Positions 44,100 through 56,879 of a DNA stretch of 64,000 nucleotides are shown here, piece by piece. The stretch lies in the NCBI GenBank assembly GCA_036362985.1, contig JAYGXS010000002.1, positions 98,766,474 through 98,830,473 of the forward strand, read 5' to 3'. This DNA comes from Ligula intestinalis (Eukaryota > Platyhelminthes > Cestoda > Diphyllobothriidea > Diphyllobothriidae). The notes beneath the pieces were generated by a model that saw nothing but the letters and a program-made list of their open reading frames with translations, was not told where the DNA came from and ran no database searches. The position numbers and the translations under genes were made by a program. How positions within the stretch are numbered: the first letter of the stretch is position 1; the number at the start of each line of letters is the position of its first letter.

Positions 44100-45800
44100 C
44101 GTGTTCTTGACGCATGACCTATACTCATATCATACCCAATCTTGCCTTAGTCACACGCAGTTTGAGAGGGTGTCCACCCAATCTAGTAATAGTGGCCAGC
44201 TCAAAAAAATCGTTGGATGCTAGGCAAAATTCTGACCCCGCAGCACGCGGAATGCCTGTATTTGCTCACTACGCAGCTGTCTGTAATCCAGGTGAAAAAA
44301 GTCAAGATTGGTCAGTCACGTGTCATAAGGAAGGTTCGCTTGGACTCGCGCTAATTTAATTGTCGGTCGTTGTACCCTTTCAAAGGTTTTCTTGTCTTTG
44401 ATTGTCCAAGGTTTCCAGGCTTTGATGGCAAATTCCAGTTGGGGTCAAAAAAACGTGCCAAAGACCTTGCCAAAGACAACTTCATCAAACTTAACAAAGG
44501 CGTGCTTGATAAGATACAAGCTTGGCAATGCGGATTTGGCCACCTTTAGGCAGTTGAATGACCCAGAGATCCTTCTGGGTCTCTACTTCTGGCAGCGGTG
44601 TATGGTTTAGATTGTACACCCTCCGATACGAAGATATAGCACTACCGAAGCGCATAATGTTGCATTTGGTGACATTAAATGGCAGGAGCCACTCGGTTGA
44701 CCATTGCTCGAGTTGGTGCAAATCTGCCTGCAGATTTGCTTCGTCGTCTTCGCTACGAATGACCTTCCAGAGTTTTAAATCATCGGCGAACATTGCGGTT
44801 TCGCAGTCTCATCCACTTATACAGTCTTTGATGTAGATGAGGAAGAGGATAGAGCCCAGAAAAGAACCCAGGGGAACCCCACTATCGACCACCACCTCCG
44901 CCAATCGCTTACCACCAATACGAATGGTTTGAGTTCGGCCAGTCAGAAAGTTTTCGATCCATCGGAAAAGATTGCCTGTTACCCCTATAGTCTTTGCTTG
45001 TAAAGGAGACGTTGATGAGGCACAGTGTCAAGCGCCTTCTTGAAATCTACGAAGACTGCATGCACCGCATTTCCTTGCTCGAGTGCTCCAGTCCATTGTT
45101 CTAGGCAGAAGGGCAAATTTGTCAAGCAGGACCATCCTCTACGAAATCCATGCTGTTTGTCGGAAAGAAGTTAATCACACTCTAAAAGTTGCATCAACTC
45201 TGTTTTGATAATTCGCTCGATGATCTTGCAGCATATGGAAGAATGGCTTCTTGGCCTGTAGTTGTTTGCGGAGGCCCGACTCACGCTTTTGTGTATGGGT
45301 GAGATCCACACCGTCTTCCAGTCAGATGGCAGTTCGCCTGTGTTAAAGGAGGCCCGGAAGAGTAACTGCAGGGTTTCTGCTTACTCCACGGCTACCTCTT
45401 TCAGCAACTTTGCAGGTTTGCCGTCAGGACCTGGTAACTTCATGTCTTGGAGCTTAAAATGTTCCTGCAGAACAGTAACTTCCATAATCTCAACGGAGTC
45501 AATGGTTGGAATGTGCTCTGTACTGAAATTGGTAATGGTTAGCTTAAGCTCCGTCGTAAAAACCAAATGAAAGACCCCGGATAGATGCTGAGACTTTGCT
45601 TTTCTTTCGGCACCGTCATCTGTTTTTGACAACGTGATGAGGTCTCTATTCCAGGTAGATTGCCTAATGTAGTTGTAGAAAACCTTCGGATTTCCTACTG
45701 CACGGTTCATAAGGTCACTCTCGAAGTTTTGGCGGGCTTTTAGTACAAGGCCCTTAACTCAATGTCTCTGCGCTTTGCTTTTGTTGTGCAACTTAGTGGT
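44100..45800 (-). pseudogene. Reverse transcriptase of LINE G
   Basis: RAVGNPKVFYNYIRQ and LPGPDGKPAKLLKEV (45381-45710), a broken palm, then MFADDLKLWKVIRSEDDEAN (44793 down) with an intact FADD box, and LEQWSTEWLLPFNVTKCNIM. Several frameshifts separate the blocks. Confidence 0.85.
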
Positions 45801-45999
45801 CTTCTCTCTCCGATACGTCTAGAACAGCTTTCCTTGACGATTTACCTCCCTCTTCAGTGTGTTTATTAGCCACTGGGGCCTATTTGTGGCTTTCGTTTTC
45901 GAGATGGGTCAGTAACCAGTGATTAATCCGTTAAATACGGCCTTAAACACCGCAAAATCCGCGTGGACGCACCCGGTGATGGTCTCATTCAAGTTTAAC

Positions 46000-46700
46000 C
46001 TGCACACTTCGGTTCTCATTTGATTAAAGTTTCCGCGCCATATATTGTGTCTAACGGTCGCGCTGCAATCAAGTACAGAGAAGAGTGAATACTTTCACTG
46101 CAGTATTACATGGTCGCTTTTGCCTAGAGGAGATAAACAGTTTACAAAGTTTACACTGTCAGGCGATTTTGACAGAACAAGATCCAGACAGCTGGCTTGT
46201 TGCTATTTACAGTGCCTGGTCAGAGATAAGACGTGATGTGATAGAAAGGCTTTTTATACCATGCGCAGAAGTCGGCGATCGAAACTTAATTCTGACCCTG
46301 TCGCAGAGCTGAGGTTCCAGTCGATATACAGAGCATTAAAGTCGCCCACAATCATGACATTAAATCGCACGGCAAATGCTTGAACTTCCTCGATCAGGCT
46401 GGTGTCTTATTGTGGATCGTTGGACGGTGGTCGATCAACCGCCAAGATGGCAAAGGCTTGAGACCCCGGCGTTCTGACGGTGAACCAAAGGGCCTCTTTA
46501 TCGGACGCGAGCTGGTCGGTTTTGTTTGACACGTGCAGGCCATGTCTAACATAGGTGAGCACACCCCCACCCTGATGCCCGGTTCTTTCATTCCGGAACA
46601 ACTGAAAACCAAGAAGAGCAACTTCCCGATCGTCTACTTGTGTTGATAACCACGTTTTCGTTATATAGACCACGTTTGGTTCTACTTGGCACATAGTAAT
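46000..46700 (-). pseudogene. Endonuclease of LINE G
   Basis: VEPNVVYITKTWLSTQVDDR, ALLGFQLFRNERTGHQGGGV, VDRPPSNDPQ. The GDFN segment near 46345 reads as IVGDFNALYIDW across a frame break. SDHVIL-like residues follow near 46110. Confidence 0.8.
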
Positions 46701-46794
46701 CTGAAGCTCGTCTAATTTAGAGAGCAGGCTTTATGCATTGGTGTTAAGGTGAATGCAAACGATGTTCCGCGCTGAATTCTTTCGAACAGCTTTA

Positions 46795-46860
46795 ATTTGC
46801 GAAGCTGTTAGACAGAAACCAAAGAGAACCTCGAAGCACTAAAATTAGCTTATCTGTACT
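46795..46860 (+). repeat. Dispersed repeat R5, copy 2 (partial)
   Basis: GCGAAGCTGTTAGACAGAAA then CCAAAGAGAACCTCGAAGCA. Only the first part of the repeat is kept; it lies at the 5' border of LINE G. Confidence 0.45.
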
Positions 46861-47094
46861 TGTTAATCACCAAAATCTCGTCCGCGAATGGACCACCGGG
46901 TATTAAGGAAATAATCTTCAATAATTTTTCTCTGCCTTGTGTCCCCCAGGTACCAAAATGTCTCCATAAACCATTTATGATTCAAACGATGGAAGCCATA
47001 TGGACATACTCAGTCTAAATTGCTCCCATTTTGTTGGCCACTTACCATCATCAGACTTCCATTTTGGCCCCTTAGTTATCGGGACACAACGTAA

Positions 47095-47250
47095 ACTCAT
47101 AGATAGAAACCAAAGAAAAATTTAAAGCATCAGGAGCCTTCTTCACCACCAAAACCTTGTCAATTATTGACAGTAGCCCTGGCTGTTTGCATTTGCAGCC
47201 ATATCTGCACCAAGTTAGAAGGCTGTTTGCGTCAAAAGTCTGGGGCTATC
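47095..47250 (+). repeat. Dispersed repeat R5, copy 3
   Basis: AGATAGAAACCAAAGAAAAA, then GACAGTAGCCCTGG, TTGCAGCC, AAGTTAGAAGGCTGTTTGCG. It lies in the gap between LINE G and LINE H. Confidence 0.5.
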
Positions 47251-47517
47251 AGTATCAGTTTATTGAGGGAAAGCAATGCAAACGCATTTAAACTTCTGTT
47301 GGACACAAAGTGATAGGGAATAAATTGAGACGAAGAAAAATTTAAAATTGACGTCAATTACATGTTCCGGGAGGACACCAAAGTCAAATCTTAACAAAAC
47401 ATAACAGAAAAACATATGACTACTCGCAAATCACGAGTAGTGTAATTTGACGTAGTGCATGTGATCAGTGTATGTGATACAATAAATGTGGGTCAATATC
47501 ATGTGCTGTAGTAGTTT

Positions 47518-49300
47518 TTACATGGTTTGTATTTGGGCTTGATGCATGTCCAGTCTACTCTTAAATGAATTAACACAAGTGGAGAGGATAACCTCTTCAG
47601 GAAGGGCATTCCACGCTGAAACTACTCTGTTGGTCAAGAAGAATTTTCGTCCGTCAATTCTTGCTTTGTCGAGGTGAAGTTTAAGGGGATGTCCGCGCAA
47701 AGTTGGCGCGTTAGCCTGACGAAGAAGTCACCGGGAACGAAACAACAATCCAGGTTATTCATAATACGGAAGGTTAGTATGAGGTCCCCTCGGAGTTGTC
47801 TGTAGGAAAGGGAAGTAGGTCGAGGATTGATAGTCTGCTTTCATAAGGCAATGTGTCTAGACATTTGACGCTTTTTGTTGCTCACCTCTGGACCTTATCT
47901 AAGACGGTAGAGTTGTTGATAGCCCAAGGTCTCCATGTCTGCATAGCGAATTCCAGGTGCGGCCGAACAACGCTTCCAAAGATTGTGGAAAAGCTGTCTT
48001 TTTCAAACCCCATAAAGGCTCGTCTTATCAGCTGTAATATAGATCTGGCCGACTTCGCCATCTTCGTATAGTTCTGCGCTGGTTTGACTGAAGAAGTTCC
48101 TCACACAACCAAGTCCTTCTGACTCTCAATTTATTGCAGCGGTGTACCATTTAAAGAATAGACCTTCGCGTTTGATGCTCTAAAACTGCCAATTTGAAGA
48201 AAGTTGCATTAAATAACATTGAAAGGCATCAGCCAAAGCTTTGAGCAGTCCCCAATCTGTTCAAGTTAGCTTGCAGATGGTTTTTAGTCTGCCGTATGTT
48301 GGATGAATTCCCATTATTTGAGGTAATCGGTGAACAAAAACACATCACAGACTTGATCCCTTTTACAGTCGTTGATGAAAACGAAGAATAATACGGGACC
48401 CAATACCGAGCCCTGTGGGATGCTACTCACTACAATTAGATCCAAGGATTACTGGCGACCGACTTGGCCTCTTTTAGACCGTCAGGTCAAAAAGGTTTGG
48501 ATCCATAGGAAGAGGGTCCCGCGAACGCCTGCACTGCGCAGCTTATGCAGCAGGCGTTGATGTGGGACGGTGTCAAACGCCTTTTTGAATTCAATGTACA
48601 TCGCATGCACAATTGTCATCGTCAATTGCTTTGGTCTAGCGATCAAGTGAAAATAGCAGATTCCTAAGACAGAACCTACCATTGTGAAAACCGTGTTGGG
48701 CATCGAAAAGGAGGTGATTCTGCTCGAGGAACTGTATCAGCGTCTTCTTTATAATTTTGTCCATGGTTTAGCAACAAATGGAGATAAGGCTCACCGGCCT
48801 GCAATAATTTGTGGACGCTAAGCTTCCACTCTTGAAAAAAGGGGTATTTGTCGCCATCTTCCAATCAGATGATAGACAGCCCGTAACAAATGACACCTGG
48901 AAGACTGGGCTAGCGGCTTGGCCATTTCAGAAGCTAGTTCCTTCAACAGCTTGGCCGGGATTGCATTGGAGCCTGAGGAGGTTGATTCTTTGAAATTAAC
49001 AGCTCACTTCTAATAAAATCTTCGATGATGAGGACTGTATCAGAAGATGGAATCGAATTGTCATCATAAGTGTGGGATAGAAAACCGGGTTCAGTCGTCT
49101 CGACGGATCGGAAGAACTAAGAGAGATGGTCAGCTTTATCGCTGTCGTGTGAGAGTTCGGCACCTTCGGCAGTTCGCAGTTGGGCGATGGGATCCTTGTT
49201 CCACGTGCTCTGTCTTATATAAATGAACAGGAATTTGGGACTTACCATGGCTCAGTTAAACAGATCGTCTTCAAACTTCTGTCGATCTCTGACAATGAGA
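47518..49300 (-). pseudogene. Reverse transcriptase of LINE H
   Basis: MYIEFKKAFDTVPHQRLLHK then LRSAGVRG (48703-48482); the catalytic box reads FTDY instead of FADD, so it is dead. C-terminal LRGHPLKLHLDKARIDGRKF, VVSAWNALPEEVI and FKSRLD end at the stop at 47518. Confidence 0.85.
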
Positions 49301-49599
49301 CGTTTAACCCGGTTCCTCTGCATTTTGTATCTATTTAGAGATTCATGTGATCTATCAATTCGGTAAATTTTCCACAGTTTTCTCTTCTTGTTAACTTCGG
49401 TTTTTAAAGATGAAGTCAGCCAGTGCGACCTGTTCGAAAGTTTTCGGCAAGTGATAGGGCAGTGGCTAGAGATGAGGTTATGTACTATCCTTTTGAACTG
49501 TTCCCAAACTTCTTCATCGTTGTCGAAGATTGTGGATGCTCAGTCTATGAAACAGATACCATGTTTCCTTTGCTCTAAATCGCCATGCCAACTATAAGT

Positions 49600-50330
49600 T
49601 CGGAAGTCTTGTGGTTATGCAGGCGAAGAATATAAACTGTATTCCCATAGGAGAACTACATGGTCACTCTGGCCTAGTGGGGGTAAGCGATTCACAATGC
49701 CAATATTGTCGAGCGACTTATTGAGCACAAGATCAAGGCAGTTCATCCGCTGCCTCCCACGAATTCTTACGGGAAATGTGACGTGCTGTATGAAAAGAAG
49801 GAATTGGGTTAGATTCAGGAGCTGGTGGTCGAATGCCGATTCGGGACAATCAACTGAGGAGGAGCTCCAGTTTATGGTAGGAGCATTAAAGTCCCCAACA
49901 ATACGGTTACTTGATCGCGTAGCGAGGGCTTTTAGCTCATTTAGCAATAGGGCATCTGCCTCAGGATCATTCCTTGGTGGTCAGTAGATAATTAAGATAT
50001 CAAGGCTTTGGGAACCCGTTGCTCTTACAGTCAACCAAACCGCTGCTGAGAAAGACCGATTCGCCGTTTTTTCAGAAACATACAAACCGTTCTTAATGAA
50101 CGTTGCTACACCTCCTCCTCCTCCTCCTCCTCTCCCTCCTCCTCCTCCTCCTCCTCCTCCTCCTCCTCCTCCTCCTACTCCTTCTCTGTTGACTCTGTCT
50201 CCCCGGAACAGTTGAAAGCCAGGTATTCCAAGCTCGCGATTTTCAATCTGGTCCGACAACTATATTTTGGTTGTAGAAATAACGTCAAAAAGGAGGTCGG
50301 GTACGTTGATTTTCAATTCATCTATTTGAG
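49600..50330 (-). pseudogene. Endonuclease of LINE H, with poly-Gly insertion
   Basis: FLHSNAQSS, ENRELGIPGFQLFRGDRVNR, then a tract of about 20 Gly residues, GGVATFIKNGLYVSE, IVGDFNAPTINW and GQSDHVVLLWEYS. The catalytic GDFN and SDH motifs are intact. The glycine tract replaces the normal GHQGGGV segment seen in D and G. Confidence 0.88.
50107..50176 (+). repeat. (CCT)n microsatellite inside LINE H endonuclease
   Basis: About 22 CCT units with one TCTCCC interruption; on the minus strand it reads GGA and codes glycine in frame. Confidence 0.95.
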
Positions 50331-51600
50331 CTTTGCGCATTAGAATGCAAAAAATTCAGTTTAAAATTCTTGCTTGGTCCATTTTTAACGCCAATGCAGT
50401 CTACTGGAGTAGCTGCGCGGTCATGCGAATCGGTAAGGTCCATGGGGGGGGGGGGGGCAGAATGTTTCTGGACTATCTGATCCTTGTAGATCACTAGATT
50501 AGGTTTTTCTTTGATTCTGCGTTTCCTCAATTCAACAACTAGCATGCGGCGTTTAATCCTGTCGGCAGAAGAGTAACCGGCTGAAAAAAACACATCCTTT
50601 CTAGCATACTTTGATCGAAAACGCATGCACCGTAAAAGTTTTGCATCCCTGTTGCTGGCTACGATGATTTAAAGTGGTGGTGGCCTAGTCGGATGAGTTG
50701 CGTATAGGCGACTTCCAAGGCGAAATATATTTTGATCGAATATTTTCTCTGATGGTTGCAACATCTCGTTTAGGAGCTCTTGAAATAAGCCTTTGTCAGC
50801 ATCGTTTTTATCGTTGATTTTTTCGTCAGAGGACTCGGGTGGTCCCTATATTATGTTGCAGTTACCCTTGCCAGGGACGTTTCTATTGACTGCAGGTTTT
50901 CGGTTATCCTCCATAAACTCAGAAACCTCAGATGCGCCTATCAAAATGGAAATGTCTGCTGGCACATCTGGACAAGTTACGCTCTGTGCGCGGTCAACCG
51001 GGCCTTTATCTGTGGAGCGCCGGGCTTTGACTACCTTTTGATCTGGCATTTGCTTATTGGAAGACCCCGACTGCTTACCTTTCGTGAAAAGCCAATCTTT
51101 TGTGTGGTAGTTGAAGGCATCTTGCTCTTAGGCTTTCGCTCTTCAAAAGGCATGATTGGACTACTTTTCATGGGTATCTTAGAAACCACATGTTTGTTTT
51201 CTGGAGACATTTTAGACAGACCATTTCTCATTCTACTATAGGTGACTCTTCGAGAAGTTTCATCTGGAAGAAAACATATGTGTATAAGCTCTTTCAATTC
51301 TTGAACCTCTAGTTCGACCCGGTTAAATTTGGCGACTTATATCTGGACCATCAATTGGCATGCGGAAACCAGCTGTTCTAAGTGCGTCGCTTGCGCTTAA
51401 TCAAACACACTTTCAAACGCCTCTTTGAGCGTGTTGTGATCGTGTGCAGGCTAGTGCCTTCGTTTGTAACAGAAGCGGTACTGCGTTCAAGCCCCAGTCG
51501 CGCATCATTTTCGTCTCGTTTGGTAAGTTCCTCCCAACCCAAACACGAACGTTTGTCAATGACTGCCACGGGTAAATTGGTTCCCTTTATTGCTACTTGG
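50320..51600 (-). pseudogene. ORF1-like part of LINE H
   Basis: Pieces read VAVIDKRSCLGWEELTKRDE at the start, a Lys/Ser-rich linker, then RPPP and SAGYSSADRIKRRMLVVELR with KRRIKEKPNLVIYKDQIV. The last block is the usual end of the RNA-binding ORF1-like region before the endonuclease in these LINEs. Stops between pieces. Confidence 0.65.
50444..50457 (+). repeat. Poly-G tract
   Basis: 14 G in a row on the plus strand. On the minus strand it gives a Pro run (APPPPMD) in the ORF1 region of LINE H. Confidence 0.9.
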
Positions 51601-51603
51601 CAG

Positions 51604-52845
51604 CCATAGTAATAATAAATAAATAAATTTTATATTTAAGGCCCAGAGGGCCTCGTCATTGCAAACTTATAGCTGTGGAAAAATTAATACAAAGTTGATA
51701 AATGCTGCTGTCCACGAAACAACCACATAGACAGCGGGAGCGTTTAGAAGTGTTGGTAGATTAATTCATATTCACCAACATATCGTCGTTTTAATATAGC
51801 AGCCAACGCATGGTGAACTAAAAAGGAAGCAGTGAAAAAAACTCCTACCATTTAAGCTGGGGTGGAGTTCAGAGAACCCCGCTTAAAAAAAACAAAACGT
51901 AGGAGAAAAAAAACTGCTTCAAAAAATTAAGGGAGTTGGTTGAGAGGACTGATTGTAGTGCAAATGAGACAGGACTGTTGATGAGAACGAATGAGGGTTG
52001 GAAACGCTTCTTGTATTTGGAGAAGTCATATAACAGCAGACTGTCGTTCACCATTGTTACACCGCCCCACTGGTTTCATGATCAACCGTTAGGGAGCTGA
52101 GACCGGAGGAGGACAACGCGGACAACAAGGTCGACAAGAGAGTGAACAGCAGAGGTCACCTGATCATCAACCAAACGCCGGAGATGTGACCTTGTAGACT
52201 GCGGAGTTTAGCGACGAGCTGGCGAAAACAGCAGAACCGCCACGAGCATGACTAAAGACCATGAAGCCTATCGTGAGGATGATAAAACGGAGAATGGAGA
52301 AAACGGCAATGATGACTGGACAGAGAAGTGGACGAAACATCGTTGCAAATATCACTCAAAAGAGGAATAAATAGACATGTATGGAAAAAAATTGATCTAA
52401 ACATAACCACCTCAGATACCAGGGGACCCTTTTCAAAGTCCAAAAGTTGTGTGCTTGGGAAGGAGACGGATAACAAGGACTTTATATCATACGAAGTTAA
52501 GTGTTTAAGTAATTTGACTTAAATAACTGCTAATGAGGACGACAGCCAAATTTCGAGGGGAATATTATCACAGAGGAAGGCATATTTGGAGGCAAAGAAG
52601 TGAGAATGGTTCGAAGTGGAGCTTAAGGGGGGTGCAATAATCCTGGAGGAATTACGAGTGGCATAAGGTCTATCTGCGGGAATGAGAGCGTTGATTCGTG
52701 GTAGGTTAGGGGTAGAGCTAACGCGAAAGAGGAAACACAGGCCCGCTTCGAGTCTTCTGACCCAAAGAAATGTATATGTATATTTTAAAGGTAACAGGCA
52801 AGAAATGCCCTTGAGGACCCTATTAATGTAACGCAAACAAGGTTA
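51604..52845 (-). mobile_element. LINE element J, copy 1 (5'-truncated 3' end)
   Basis: The minus-strand frame keeps a reverse-transcriptase C-terminus: LFRVSSTPNLPRINALIPAD, RPYATRNSSRIIA, FFASKYAFLCDNIPLEIWL. 3' UTR follows, ending in a stem-loop (AGGCCC TCT GGGCCT, 51653-51639) and ATTTATTTATTATTA. Inverted copy of element J2 at 59690-61045. Confidence 0.8.
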
Positions 52846-52984
52846 TTCTTACAGTTAATGTGCAGTAGGGGGGAGCACATATGATATCCTAACAGAATTT
52901 CAAGTGAATTTTCACGAAAAAGAATGCAAACGGTCTTAAGCCACACAAATTGTTCACAGTGCTGGCAGTAGGAAATCGTGTTGT

Positions 52985-54345
52985 AAAAGTCACCTTTTGT
53001 TAAATAAAATCACATCAAGTCTTCTTTTAAGTTCCGCAATTGTGTCAGCAAAACCGTCTCGCTTGGTAGCAAGTTCCAAGACCGGACCACGCGTTGACTG
53101 AAGAAATATTTTCAGAGGTCTAATCGGGTGCGTTCGTTTGTGACCTTGTAAGGATGGCCACGCAGGTGAGTAGTGGTGGATAATTGGAAGAAATCCTCCA
53201 ATTTTAGGAAGGAGATGTGGCATCGGATTATCCGGAATGTCCAGAGCAGGCTGCACTGAATGTTCCTGTAAGACAAAGGAAAAAGGTCAAGTTTTATCAA
53301 TCTCTCCTGATATGGTAAGTCCCTGAGACCGTCGACCATCTTTGTCGCCCTGCGTTGCATTTGTTCAAGAAGCTCCACATCTTTCTTCAACCACGGTGAC
53401 CAAACTGGCATTCCGTATTCAAGATGTGGTCTCACAAAGGTGCCAAATATTTTTCCGAAGAGTTCAGGTGGAAAGATTTTGAACGCTCGTCTGATTCAGT
53501 GCAGGGTTCTAGTTGCCTTCTGGACGTATGTTTTACAGTGCTCTGTTGGCATCAAGTTCGTGGTTGTCCATATACCCAGATCTTTGTGGGTCTCAACCTC
53601 GTTTAATGCGGTACCATTGATAAAATAACTGTGTTTCGGTGGCACTTTTCGCCCCGGGCTTATGTGTAGAACAAGACACTTGGATACATTAAAGTTAAGA
53701 AGCCACGTGGACGACCAGATAACCAGTTTATCAATGTTCGACTGTAGTCTCTTTGCGTCGTCAGCGCACCTAATTTCAGCCATATTTTGATGTCATCCAC
53801 AAACACGACAGCTGCGCAATCAAACTAATTGAGACAGTCGTTTTCGTAAATCAGGAATAGCAGCGGACCCAAAACTGAGCCTAATGCAACACCACTCTCG
53901 ACCATTGTCCATTTTGAGGTTGAGTTTCCGACAACGACCCTCTGTTTTCTGAGGTTCAAGAAACTAATGATCCATTTATACATTTTTCCTTGGATTCCCA
54001 CGTCCAAAATCTTCTACAGAAGAAGCCTGTGTGGTACACTATCGAACGCCTCTTTAAAATCGAAGAATATAACATCAATTGGATAGCCTTTATCAGCGGC
54101 CTTTGTCCACTTCTCCTGTGAGTAAAGAGCACTCGTGAGGGAAGAGCGTCTTGGGCGAAAGCCGTACTGTCCATCACATAGTATTTTGTTGCTTTCGAGG
54201 AAAAACATTAAATGCTTCTTAATAATGCGCTCCATTGCTTTGCACGCGATGCAAGTTAGACTGACAGGACGGTAATTTGCGCAATCAAGTCGCGAACCTC
54301 CCTTATAGATCGGGGTGACGTTTGCCCACAGTGAGCGAAAAGGAA
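52985..54345 (-). mobile_element. LINE element I (5'-truncated)
   Basis: Reverse transcriptase only. MERIIKKHLMFFLESNKILC then DGQYGFRPRRSS, IFFDFKEAFDSVPHRLLL, ESGVALGSVLGPLLFLIY, an FVDD box near 53795, then NGTALNEVETHKDLGIW and MRPHLEYGMPVWSPWLKKDV with LRDLPYQERLIKLDLFPLSY. Endonuclease absent, so truncated at about 54345. Two or three frameshifts. Confidence 0.88.
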
Positions 54346-54349
54346 AATG

Positions 54350-55065
54350 AAAACGAAAAGGTTGGTAACTTCGGGACAGCTCCTGGGTGCCTTCTATCTG
54401 AAAAAGTATGTTTTATTTGCTACATTACCTAACTATATAGGTACTCGCTTGTACATTCTTATTAAGTGTGGACGAATTTACCTAACCAATAATACAACGT
54501 GCCTGCGTCCTTGTCCCAGACACATCAGGCACCGAATTGACACAGGGAGCGTAATTTGGTGGACGAAAAAAAGCAGTGGATGAACCCTGAATCAATATTT
54601 TAAAAACATGTTGCCCATTATAAAAGATCATCAAATTTGTGTTCACAGGATTTTACGCTAAAAATAAGTCGGGATGCTTACGCTTCCTTGACGTCCAAAA
54701 ATAAGACGCCTTTAAAAATAACCTTCAACTCACAGCAACAATTAACAGTAAAGTAAAGTGAACACGTTCATGTCTGGTGAACTTGCTGATAAGTTGAAAC
54801 ATAAACACCCCAAAATACACCCTTAAAGATCACAGTCGATCTATTCCCGCGCTCCTCTTAGGACATTTCTTCATCGATATCCCCCATCAACTACGAGCTA
54901 GGATATTGTGGCTGCAACCGTATGTAAAAAAATTTTCTGCGTATGTGGAGTTATTTTTTTGTGTGCACGATCATTTGAAGTCGAAATTTAAGAAAATTTT
55001 GTTTTCCAACCGATTCTACCGAGACGCAACCTCTCTTAACCGTACTAAAATTATTCAAAACAACA
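54350..55065. other. Unassigned AT-rich gap between divergent LINEs
   Basis: Minus-strand elements end here and plus-strand elements begin beyond. Nothing recognised. Confidence 0.45.
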
Positions 55066-55729
55066 AATTAGGGGCCTAGTAACAGCAATCGTCAAGATCA
55101 GAATATTCTCGACACCTTCAAAGGCTCAGTCGTTTCCCAATATTGAATACACTTTTTCAAATAATTTTAAAGTGATTATTACAAAATACCAACAGTATTA
55201 GATAAGTTAACTGTGATTATTTGTCGGAAGTCATAATCGGAAAATCATATCAACTGTTTTTTTTCGGAAAGTAATAACAAAAAAGGGTTTGTTTAACAAT
55301 TGAAGGGATTTTAACAACCAGCGGCGGTAAAATCATGAAGGCTGAATTTTTCTAAATTGTCTCACATTTAAAGCAGATATTCATAAAATTATGAAAACGA
55401 AAATTACAGCTTATCGTAAGTAACTTGCTCCCAGACCCAAGCAGTGCCTGAGCACACCTTCTAGTCAATGACTTGATAGCAACATGCAGCCTATTGTCAA
55501 GGCTAAGCAAATTGATTTATCTGCACTGCATAACTATAATGACTACATGATGAAGGTCGGTTCTCTTTTTTCAATACCAGACAATTTGTTTGATGGTAAG
55601 TTATCAGATGTGCCATCGCAAGATTGGAAAAAGTAAGACTCCCTCGTCCATCTTATAAACACGGAAGCTTTTGATAGACAAAAGCGAAACTTTAACTTTA
55701 TATTAAACAAATGCCTCCACATTAAGTCG

Positions 55730-56425
55730 CTCTTTGTATATTGCAAAATATTTTCTATTTTTGGGTAGTTTCAACTTCAAAATTGCAGAAGCCAAACGCC
55801 TCCAATCGCGTTGCAAAAATCCGCATATCCTAATTACATTGTTTTCACCGATCCAATTTGACTCAATCTTTGCTCAATGGGGTCACATTTGCCGATATTT
55901 AGAAATCAATTTAAGTTTCCTCTGTCGAGATCTCACACCAATGGAGCGAGAAATGTTGCTCTCTAGTCCAATAGACAAATGACTTCTCATCCTACTATTT
56001 TGAAATCTGTTCGTAGCCCCGATAGTGTAAATGTACGCGCTAATCCTCCACCCCGGATATTTGCTCATACACCCACTAACGTCAGTACATGCGTTATGCC
56101 TTCTTCCCTTATGTATATTCATAGTCCCGTAACCATCAGTACACCTGCTATTCGTACCTCACGAATGTCTAGTCATAGGCTCATAAATATCAGTGCACCA
56201 GTTACCCCGTCCCTCTTGGTGGCGGGACCATCAAGCCCCGCCACCTTCTCATCTTATACAATTGAAACTAGTTTAAATACACCCTCTGTCCACTGGTCGA
56301 TAAATTCCGCTGCCGCTAACTCGGCAACAAGTTCATCAAGAATGTCGCCAAACCGTCGAAAGCGTTTAGGCCGAGCGCTTCCCCACCACAACCTAGCTCC
56401 TCCCTTGACCGTGGGAGTCATATAA
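55730..56425 (+). pseudogene. ORF1-like of LINE F
   Basis: SLYIAKYFLFLGSFNF, AEAKRLQSRCKNPH and LCRDLTPMEREMLLSSP resemble the end of the LINE ORF1 RNA-binding region (DLTPxEREM is typical). A Ser/Thr/Pro-rich frame follows (55979-56425). Confidence 0.6.
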
Positions 56426-56879
56426 TTCCCCCATATAATGCGTTATGGTACACGCCAGGCCCGAACCACGAAAAATTTAATTTGCACGGCAGCAACCCAA
56501 AATGGTACAGTTTTCAATCGAATCAGAGTTGCCGTACAGGAAATTTACTGATAAAGACCACTAGTCCTTACGCGGGCGGCCCAACACTTATTTTATGTCA
56601 CCGTCCTCTACCACCTAAACCTGCAAACATATGGATGCCTTCTCGCCTCCCCCCATTCCTTCGAAATGCCCCAGGATCTTATTTTGGTTTATCCTCTCGT
56701 CATTCTTCCCTGCCAGAAACAGAGACCCCTAAATATATCAAACCTTATCAGACATTGATTTTTGGCTACCCTTATGCTAACAGCTCCATAACCATCAGTA
56801 CTTATTCCACAAATAATAACGGCCTACAGTTGGCCTGCCTACCTTTAAATTTTTTTTGAATAACGATTGCCATAATCCT

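Larger units (their letters stand above)
44080..46870 (-). mobile_element. LINE element G (same family as D), minus strand
   Basis: 5' end near 46870. Endonuclease 46694-46000, reverse transcriptase 45800-44100. The C-terminus (RLGGHPLKLRV) ends near 44120. Many stops. No clear 3' tail, so probably 3'-truncated or decayed. Confidence 0.82.
47430..51600 (-). mobile_element. LINE element H (D/G-like), near full length, minus strand
   Basis: 5' end near 51600 (ORF1), endonuclease 50330-49600, reverse transcriptase about 49300-47518, short 3' UTR to about 47430. A trinucleotide repeat expands a glycine tract inside the endonuclease, and a poly-G run lies in ORF1. Directly followed upstream by the 3' end of element J1. 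Confidence 0.85.
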
